Source of the DNA: Polyangium sp. y55x31
GTDB lineage: Bacteria; Myxococcota_A; Polyangia; Polyangiales; Polyangiaceae
Length of the DNA: 64,000 nt
Assembly (NCBI RefSeq): GCF_029946505.1
Contig: NZ_JARZHG010000004.1
Location: 372,001 to 436,000, forward strand
Reading direction: 5' to 3'
How positions within the stretch are numbered: position 1 is the first letter of the stretch; each line of letters begins with the position of its first letter. Positions 58,290 through 64,000 of this stretch are shown in pieces. Under the pieces are notes generated by a model. It saw only the letters and a program-made list of their open reading frames with translations, was not told where the DNA came from and did not search any database. The position numbers and the translations under genes are program-made.

Positions 58290-60125
58290 CTAGCGGGTCT
58301 CGGCGAGGTTCGTACGCGCAATCCAGGCGCAGATCGCCGCGTTCAGGACGCACCAGGCGACGAGCGCCACGCGGCCGAAGGGCCCGCCCGCGTCGCCGAG
58401 CGCGACGAGCGAGAGCAGGTACGCCCCCGTGCCCACGGAGAGGCCGGCGATCGCCGGGCGCAGGCGCTTGATGCCGAAGCCCACCGCCGTGAGCGCGAAG
58501 GGGACGAACGCGTTCGCGAGCGGCAAGAAGCGATGCAACGAGACGCCGACGAGCAGATCGAGATCCGCGATCGGGCGCGCGGCGACGTCGACCCAGAAGT
58601 CCGCGCGCGGCAGGAGCCACGGCGCGAAGAAGAACAGGCCCGGGCCCGCGGCGAGCGCGGGCAGGAGGAAGTCGAGACGCAGCGGGCTCTTCGCGTCCTT
58701 GTTCTTCTTGCGCGCCGCCCGCGCGACGAACGCCGTCATGAGCACGAGCGCGACGAGGCGCGTGAACGCATGTTGCTTCGTGACGGACACGGCCGCCTCG
58801 GCGGCGTCGAGCACGCCCGCGCCGTAGAGGCGCTTGCCGCCGTCGGAGTTATCGACCACGCGCGCGCTCTTCCGCAGCGCGTCCTCGACCGCGGCCGGAT
58901 CGGTCACGCCGAGGCCCATCACGAGCGCGGCCGCGCCGGCGACGTGGGGCGAGGCCATCGACGTGCCGTTCCAGCCGGGGAACTGCTCGCACTTGTTGCG
59001 GCCCTTGTTGCACACCGTCTGCTGCACGACCTTCACGCCCGGCGCGGCGAGATCCACGCCCTCGCCGCGCGAGGAGAACGACGCGAGCTTGTCGTTCGGA
59101 TCGGTCGCGCTCACGCCGATGACGCCGTCGGAAGCGCCGGGGTACTGCACGCTGCCGCCGGTGTTGCCCGCGGCCGCCACGACCACCGCGCCCATCTGGT
59201 GCGCGTGGTCGATCGCCTTCTGCAAGACCTTCGCGTTGCGCGGGCCGCCGAGGCTCAAGTTGATCACGTGCGCGCCGTGATCGGCGGCCCAGCGGATGCC
59301 GTCGGCCACGTCCGCCGTCGTGCCCCAGCCGTTCTCGTTCAGCACCTTCACGGGCATGAGCCGCGCGCCGAACGCCACGCCTGACGCGCCGATCCCGTTG
59401 TTCGTCGACTGCGCGATCGTGCCCGCCACGTGCGTGCCGTGGCCCTGATCGTCGTTCGCGTGTTCGCTCCCCGTGACGAAGTTCCAGCCCTCGACGCACT
59501 CCGTCGCGGCGAGATCGGTGCCCTTCATGTACGGGCCGTGGTCCTCGCAGGCGATGCCCGTGTCGACGACGGCGACCGTCACGCCGCGCCCGACCGAGAA
59601 GTCCCACGCCCGCTGCGCGCCGATGCGCTGCATGTGCCACTGCTCGCCGGCGAGCGGGTCGTTCGGGACGAACGACGCACGCACGCGCGCGAGCGGCTCG
59701 GCGAACTCGACACGCGGATCACGCGAGAGCCTCTCGAGCACGCTCGCCATGTCGCCCGGGGACACCGTCGCGATCTGGATCTTCGTCGTCGGCTCGAGAC
59801 GCGTCGGCGTGAACGTGAGCCCGAAGTCCGTGGCGAGCGAGAGCAACGACGACGCGTCGAGGTCGTCCCGAGCGTCCACCACGATCTGCCCCGGCACGTC
59901 CCAGCTCGTCTCGCCGAGATCCGACGGCGTCGACAGGAACCCTTCCGTCGCGATGGCGACGGGCTCGTAGAGCGGGCCGAGCCGATCTTCGATGGCCCCC
60001 GGCGCGCCGTTCGTTCGCGAGGGATCCACGAGCGGGCGCTCGGGTCCTCGGGCGCTCGCGGCGCTTACGGTGGCGACGAGCGCAGTCGCGACGAGCGCGG
60101 TCGGGAGAGCGGCAGGCGTTCGCAT
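58290..60125 (-). CDS. Subtilisin-like serine protease (S8) with multipass C-terminal membrane region
   Basis: 611 residues. A Sec-type signal is visible at the start (LVATALVATVSAASA). Residues about 35-150 form a propeptide-like part (DDLDASSLLSLATDFGLTF, DPRVEFAEP). The catalytic domain has Asp188 (VTVAVVDTGIA), His229 (DDQGHGTHVAGT), oxyanion Asn321 (VVAAAGN) and Ser389 (NGTSMASPHVAGAA). From about 460 on, a multipass region follows: RLVALVLMTAFVARAA, LDFLLPALAAGPGLFFFAPWL, FLPLANAFVPFALTAVGFGI, LSVGTGAYLLSLVALG, VALVAWCVLNAAICAWIA. So the peptidase faces the periplasm, tethered to the membrane. C-terminal multipass domains are unusual for subtilases. Confidence 0.9.
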   Translation of the reverse strand: MRTPAALPTALVATALVATVSAASARGPERPLVDPSRTNGAPGAIEDRLGPLYEPVAIATEGFLSTPSDLGETSWDVPGQIVVDARDDLDASSLLSLATDFGLTFTPTRLEPTTKIQIATVSPGDMASVLERLSRDPRVEFAEPLARVRASFVPNDPLAGEQWHMQRIGAQRAWDFSVGRGVTVAVVDTGIACEDHGPYMKGTDLAATECVEGWNFVTGSEHANDDQGHGTHVAGTIAQSTNNGIGASGVAFGARLMPVKVLNENGWGTTADVADGIRWAADHGAHVINLSLGGPRNAKVLQKAIDHAHQMGAVVVAAAGNTGGSVQYPGASDGVIGVSATDPNDKLASFSSRGEGVDLAAPGVKVVQQTVCNKGRNKCEQFPGWNGTSMASPHVAGAAALVMGLGVTDPAAVEDALRKSARVVDNSDGGKRLYGAGVLDAAEAAVSVTKQHAFTRLVALVLMTAFVARAARKKNKDAKSPLRLDFLLPALAAGPGLFFFAPWLLPRADFWVDVAARPIADLDLLVGVSLHRFLPLANAFVPFALTAVGFGIKRLRPAIAGLSVGTGAYLLSLVALGDAGGPFGRVALVAWCVLNAAICAWIARTNLAETR

Positions 60126-60255
60126 GGCGTTATCCTAGCGCAGCGCGGAAGCCGGGTCCCGTGCGCATCGAGCCGGCGAGCGGACGACCTTGGACGCATC
60201 GCGGCGCGTGTCGCGGCTTGGCAGCGCTGCCTGAGTCGTGGTAGCGGCCGCTTCC

Positions 60256-61470
60256 ATGGAGTTCTTGATTCCCTCGCGAACCGCGCGCCCCGCGGACGAT
60301 CCCATCTTCGCGCTGAACGCGGAAGCGCAGGCGAGAAAGAAGTCCGGTGAGCCGGTCATCAACGCGACCGTCGGCGTGCTGCTCGACGACGACGGCAAGC
60401 TCGCGGTGATCGGCGCCGTGGTCGAGGCGCTGCGCTCCGTGCCGCCCGAGGTCGGCGCCGCGTACGCACCGATCGCCGGCCCGCCGGCCTTCTTGCAGGG
60501 CGTGATCGACGACCTCTTCGCCGGCCGGCCCGAGGCCTCCTTCGCGACCGCGGTCGCCACGCCCGGCGGCTCCGGCGCGCTCCGCCACGCGATCACCACG
60601 TTCCTCGAACCGCAGCAGATGCTGCTCACGACGGGCTTTTACTGGAGCCCGTACAAGACCCTCGCGGACGAGGCGGATCGCACCCTCGCGACGTTCCGCA
60701 TGTTCGACGACAAGGGCCGGCTCGACGTCGCCGACTTCGAACGCAAGCTCGCCGGCGTCCTCGACGCGCAGGGCCGCGCGCTCGTTTTCCTCAATACGCC
60801 GTGTCACAACCCGACGGGGTATTCGCTCGACGATCAAGACTGGAACGGCATCGTCGATGTCGTCGGGCGCGCCGCCGCGCGTGGGCCCATCACCGTGCTG
60901 CTCGACGTCGCCTACGGTCGGTACGCGAAGCAGAACCTCATCGAGACGTTCACGCCGGCGCTGCGCCTCGCGGAGAAGGCCATGGTCCTCTTCGCCTGGT
61001 CCGCGTCGAAGTCGTTCACGCAGTACGGCCTGCGCGTCGGCTCGCTCGTCGCGCTCTGCCCCGACGCCGGCGAGCGCGCGCGTGTCCAGAACGCGCTCAC
61101 GTACGCGAGCCGCGGCACGTGGTCGAACTGCAACGCCGCCGGCATGAACGCGATCGCTCGGGTGCTCACCGATCCCGAGCTCCGCGCTCGTGTCGACCAG
61201 GAGCGCGCCGCGTTCAAAGACCTCCTCGACCGCCGCGTCGAGCGCTGGAACTCCCTCGCGACCGCCGCGGGCCTCGGCTATCCGCGCTACGACGGAGGCT
61301 TCTTCACCACGGTGTTTTGCGAGGACGCGCCGGGTGCTGCCGCGCGCCTGCGCGCGGAGGGCATCTTCGTGGTCCCGGTCCAGGGCGCGCTCCGGGTCGG
61401 CCTCTGCTCGGTGCCCGAGAAGGACATCGAGCGGCTCGTCGGCGGGCTCCGGCGGGCGACGAACCCCTGA
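60256..61470 (+). CDS. Class I/II pyridoxal-phosphate aminotransferase (aromatic-type)
   Basis: 404 residues. PLP-dependent aminotransferase fold: AYAPIAGPPAFLQGV near the start, ATPGGSGALRHAIT, then FLNTPCHNPTGYSLDDQDW (the NPTG motif), LLDVAYGRYA and the PLP lysine in FAWSASKSFTQYGLRVG. The C-terminal Arg-binding segment GALRVGLCSVPEKDIERL is present. The family transfers amino groups between amino acids and 2-oxoacids; an aromatic amino acid preference is suggested by the SASKxF/YGLRVG pattern, but not proven. The start MEFLIPSRTARPADDPIFALN fits family length. Divergent from the subtilase gene. Confidence 0.88.
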   Translation: MEFLIPSRTARPADDPIFALNAEAQARKKSGEPVINATVGVLLDDDGKLAVIGAVVEALRSVPPEVGAAYAPIAGPPAFLQGVIDDLFAGRPEASFATAVATPGGSGALRHAITTFLEPQQMLLTTGFYWSPYKTLADEADRTLATFRMFDDKGRLDVADFERKLAGVLDAQGRALVFLNTPCHNPTGYSLDDQDWNGIVDVVGRAAARGPITVLLDVAYGRYAKQNLIETFTPALRLAEKAMVLFAWSASKSFTQYGLRVGSLVALCPDAGERARVQNALTYASRGTWSNCNAAGMNAIARVLTDPELRARVDQERAAFKDLLDRRVERWNSLATAAGLGYPRYDGGFFTTVFCEDAPGAAARLRAEGIFVVPVQGALRVGLCSVPEKDIERLVGGLRRATNP

Positions 61471-61570
61471 TTTTTCCGGGCGCCTGACGACCGCGACGAA
61501 AATCGAGCGTTCTGGTAACGTCTCGACTCGATTGTCGCGCCACTCGGCGCGCGCCTCGGAGGCCGTCAGA

Positions 61571-63079
61571 ATGGGAAGGTTCGAGATGGGTGCTACTCGC
61601 CAAAGGCCGTGGGGGCTCGTGGGTGTCTCGGCAGCGCTCGTGATGCTGCTCGGCGGATGCCCGGATGCGTTGACCCTGGGAACCGAGGATCCGACCGGAT
61701 CCGGTGCCTCGGGCGGCGCGGGCCCCGGCGGAGGAGGAGGGAGCGGCGGCGAGGGCGGCGCTCCCACGAGCTGCATCTCGAACTCCGATTGCCCCGCGCC
61801 TACCGCGGTCTGCGACACGAAGAAGTCGACCTGCGTCGAGTGCCTCGAGATCCAGGACTGCGCCTTCCGCCCGGGCACGGTCTGCTCCGAGGGCAAGTGC
61901 GTCTGTCCGAACGAGGGTGAGTCGTTCTGCGGCGGCCCTCCGCGTTGCGTCAATCTGGAGACGAGCAGCCAGGACTGCGGCAAATGCGGGCACGCGTGCT
62001 TCGGCGCATGCACCGAGAGCAAGTGTGCCGACGCCTGGGAGCCGACGCCGACGCAGGATGCGCCCGCCGCGCGCTCGCATCACGTCGCCGTGTGGACCGG
62101 CGCGAAGATGATCGTCTGGAGCGGCAACACCGCGGGCGGCACCACGAACACCGGCGCCATGCTCGACCTCGGCACGGGCGCGTGGACGCCGACGAGCACC
62201 GCGAACGTCCCGCCGCCGCGCACGCGCGCCCACGCCGTCTGGACCGGCACGCACATGGTCGTCTGGGGCGGCGAGAACGGCACGCCCGTCAAGACGGGCG
62301 GCGTGTTCAACCCCATCTCGAACACGTGGTCGGCGATGACCACGGCCGGCGCGCCCTCGCCGCGCTCGGGTCACACGATGGTGTGGACCGGCTCGAAGGT
62401 GATCGTGTGGGGCGGGTTCGACGGGACGAACTACCTCGGCGACGGCGGCGCGTACGACGTGACCGAGGACCGCTGGGATCCGCTCCCCGCGGGCGGCACG
62501 CCGCCGAGCCCGCGCTCGGATCACTCGGCCGTGTGGACCGGCTCGGACATGATCGTGTTCGGCGGCTACGGCTTCAACGGCGTCGAGGTCACCTACCTCG
62601 GCGACGGCGCCGAGTTCGATCCGGGCACGGGCGTCTGGAGCGCCGTGAAGGACGGCCAGCCGCCGGCGCGCGCGCGTCACGCGGCCGAGTGGACGGGCAC
62701 CGAGATGATCGTCTGGGGCGGCTACGACCTGCTCGGGCCCGCCTCGATCGGCGCGCGGTACAAGCCGAAGATCGAGTGGAGCTTCATGACGACCGAGGGC
62801 GCGCCCGACCTCCGGCAGTACCACACGGCCGTGTGGATCGCGCCGCGCCTCATCGTGTGGGGCGGCCAGAACGTCGACGGCACCTACCTCAACACGGGCT
62901 CGCTCTACAACCCGGCGACGAACACCTGGAGCGCGAAGCCGATCCCGACCGCGCCCGTCGGCCGCGCGCATCACACGGCCATCAGCACGGGCAGCAAGAT
63001 GGTCATCTGGGGCGGCGTCACGCCCGGCGGCGGCGTCACGAACACCGGCGGCATCCTCGATCCGTCGATCCTCCCCTGA
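61571..63079 (+). CDS. Kelch-type beta-propeller lipoprotein with Cys-rich stalk
   Basis: 502 residues. The signal PWGLVGVSAALVMLLGGCPDA ends with lipobox LGGC. A Gly/Ser-rich linker is followed by a Cys-rich segment (12 or more Cys, such as SCISNSDCPAPTAVCDTKKSTC and CGKCGHACFGACTESKCADA), in the style of myxobacterial EGF/Cys-rich stalks. The rest is a propeller with about six Kelch-like repeats around the WTG(S/T)xMIVWGG motif. A surface or periplasmic adhesion/binding role is likely. Two good starts exist: 61571 (GGAGG 8 nt upstream) and 61586 (GGAAGG 6 nt upstream). The gene after it begins 3 bp past the stop. Confidence 0.8.
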   Translation: MGRFEMGATRQRPWGLVGVSAALVMLLGGCPDALTLGTEDPTGSGASGGAGPGGGGGSGGEGGAPTSCISNSDCPAPTAVCDTKKSTCVECLEIQDCAFRPGTVCSEGKCVCPNEGESFCGGPPRCVNLETSSQDCGKCGHACFGACTESKCADAWEPTPTQDAPAARSHHVAVWTGAKMIVWSGNTAGGTTNTGAMLDLGTGAWTPTSTANVPPPRTRAHAVWTGTHMVVWGGENGTPVKTGGVFNPISNTWSAMTTAGAPSPRSGHTMVWTGSKVIVWGGFDGTNYLGDGGAYDVTEDRWDPLPAGGTPPSPRSDHSAVWTGSDMIVFGGYGFNGVEVTYLGDGAEFDPGTGVWSAVKDGQPPARARHAAEWTGTEMIVWGGYDLLGPASIGARYKPKIEWSFMTTEGAPDLRQYHTAVWIAPRLIVWGGQNVDGTYLNTGSLYNPATNTWSAKPIPTAPVGRAHHTAISTGSKMVIWGGVTPGGGVTNTGGILDPSILP

Positions 63080-63082
63080 TCG

Positions 63083-64000
63083 ATGCGCTGGGCGCGCCTC
63101 GCCCTCGCGCTCTCTTGCCTCCTCGGGCTCGCGTCGTGCACGAACGAGCGACGCGAACCCGAGGCGGACACGACGCTCGTCCTCGCCGCCTACTCCGCGC
63201 CGCGTGACGCCTTCGAACGCGGCATCCTCCCGGCCTTTCAGAAGCAGTACGAGGCCCGCACGGGCAAGCGCCTCCGCGTGCGCGCCTCGTACCTCGCGAG
63301 CGGCGCGCAGTCTCGCGCCGTCGCCTCCGGCTTTCCGGCCGACGTCGTCGTGCTCGCGCTCGCCCCGGACGTCACGCGCCTGGAGAAGGAAAAGCTCATC
63401 ACGCACGACTGGCGCAAGCGTGGCCGGCGCGGCTCCTTCACCACCTCGGTCGTGGCCCTCGCGGTTCGTCCGGGCAACCCCAAGGGCATCACGGGGTTTC
63501 CCGATCTCGCGCGCCCCGGCCTCGACGTGCTCATGCCGAACCCGAAGACGAGCGGCGGGGCGATGTGGAACGTCAGCGCGCTCTGGGCCTCGGCGCTCCG
63601 CGGCCATGCGGGCGTCGCCGCGAACGACGAGGCCGCCGCGCAGGGGTATCTCCGCGGCGTCTTGAAGAACGTCGCCATCGCGGACAAGGGCGCGCGCGAG
63701 AGCCTCATCACGTTCGAGAAGGGCGTCGGCGACGTGGCCGTCACCTACGAGAGCGAGGTCTTCGCGGGCCGCGCCGCGGGCCGCACCTACGACATGGTGA
63801 TCCCCTCCTCGACGATGGTCGTCGAGGTCATGGCGGCCGTCGTGGACACGAACGCCAAGAAGCACGCCCTCTTGACGGAGGCCGAGGCCTTCGTCGATTA
63901 TTTGAGCTCCAACGAGGCCCAGCACATCCTCGCGACGTACGGCTTCCGCAGCGACGACGCCGAGGTACGCGCCGCGCACGCCGCCGCGTTCCCCGAGGTG
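63083..64000 (+). CDS. Sulfate/thiosulfate ABC transporter substrate-binding protein (partial; runs off the right edge)
   Basis: 306 residues are visible. MRWARLALALSCLLGLASCTN is a lipoprotein signal with LASC, so it is probably lipid-anchored. Family landmarks of sulfate-binding proteins: LVLAAYSAPRDAFERGILPAFQK, RASYLASGAQSRAVASGFPADVVVLALAPDV (in parts), HDWRKRGRRGSFTTSVVALAVRPGNPKGITGF, and VLMPNPKTSGGAMWNVSALW with the NPKTSGGA motif. It delivers sulfate to a CysTWA permease in the inner membrane, whose genes may follow outside the window. The last codons seen are AAFPEV, with the true end beyond position 64000. Confidence 0.88.
   Translation, partial: MRWARLALALSCLLGLASCTNERREPEADTTLVLAAYSAPRDAFERGILPAFQKQYEARTGKRLRVRASYLASGAQSRAVASGFPADVVVLALAPDVTRLEKEKLITHDWRKRGRRGSFTTSVVALAVRPGNPKGITGFPDLARPGLDVLMPNPKTSGGAMWNVSALWASALRGHAGVAANDEAAAQGYLRGVLKNVAIADKGARESLITFEKGVGDVAVTYESEVFAGRAAGRTYDMVIPSSTMVVEVMAAVVDTNAKKHALLTEAEAFVDYLSSNEAQHILATYGFRSDDAEVRAAHAAAFPEV

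Overview
The window is a gene-dense, very GC-rich stretch of chromosome with about 60 protein genes. It looks like core genome of a myxobacterium, most likely of the Sorangium/Polyangium side (Polyangiales); this placement is inferred from gene content, not from a marker gene. The pointers are two proteins with the AgmX/PglI C-terminal domain, a TIGR04563-type ribbon-helix-helix protein, a PATAN (DUF4388) regulator, an encapsulated-ferritin encapsulin, LpxC (an LPS-bearing outer membrane) and many small lipoproteins with Pro/Ala/Gly-rich linkers. I see no rRNA, tRNA, CRISPR array, insertion sequence, prophage or other sign of recent transfer.

Layout. 1-3.8 kb: a partial asparaginase and two paralogous AgmX/PglI-tail membrane proteins, separated by a terminator and a striking array of seven 42-bp direct repeats carrying CACGTG-type palindromes. 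4-12 kb: CstA transporter, DUF4139-like protein, small lipoprotein, M49-like metallopeptidase, ketopantoate reductase-like enzyme and lipid kinase. 12-15 kb: LpxC and a lipoprotein gamma-glutamyltransferase. 15-19 kb: a minus-strand run of two small membrane proteins, encapsulated ferritin, encapsulin shell, lipoprotein and helical-repeat protein, with a ZIP-like metal transporter divergent from it. 19-25 kb: a double radical SAM enzyme, a beta-barrel protein, and a coupled phosphomannomutase-prmC-DUF4272 operon.

25-38 kb: YqjD/YqjE-like membrane pair, ATP-grasp ligase, prolyl oligopeptidase, prepilin peptidase, SUMF1-like and other lipoproteins, a sensor-less histidine kinase, and a coupled RHH-hydrolase-lipoprotein operon. 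38-42.6 kb: pseudo-receiver/PATAN protein with a novel repeat tail, domain-permuted aconitase-family enzyme, membrane protein. 42.6-49.4 kb: a plus-strand run of D-aminoacylase-like enzyme, UGM-like flavoprotein, GT2 glycosyltransferase, and GlpA plus GlpB without GlpC. 49.4-54 kb: CtpA protease, ECF sigma factor with coupled membrane protein, a 59-residue basic protein and ribosomal protein S20 behind a clear sigma-70 promoter. 54-64 kb: DNA polymerase I with a degenerate proofreading site, PDZ/carboxypeptidase-regulatory-like protein, subtilase with a membrane C-terminus, aminotransferase, Kelch-type lipoprotein and a partial sulfate-binding protein.

Coupling is frequent: ATGA, GTGA or TTGA overlaps join many gene pairs. 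Convergent pairs often overlap at their tails or are separated by a short GC-rich hairpin. The most noteworthy non-gene feature is the 42-bp repeat array: the period equals four B-DNA turns, so its palindromes would lie on one face of the helix upstream of an AgmX/PglI-tail gene. The best-defined known system is the encapsulin/ferritin compartment, whose shell Shine-Dalgarno sequence is embedded in the codons of the cargo-loading peptide.
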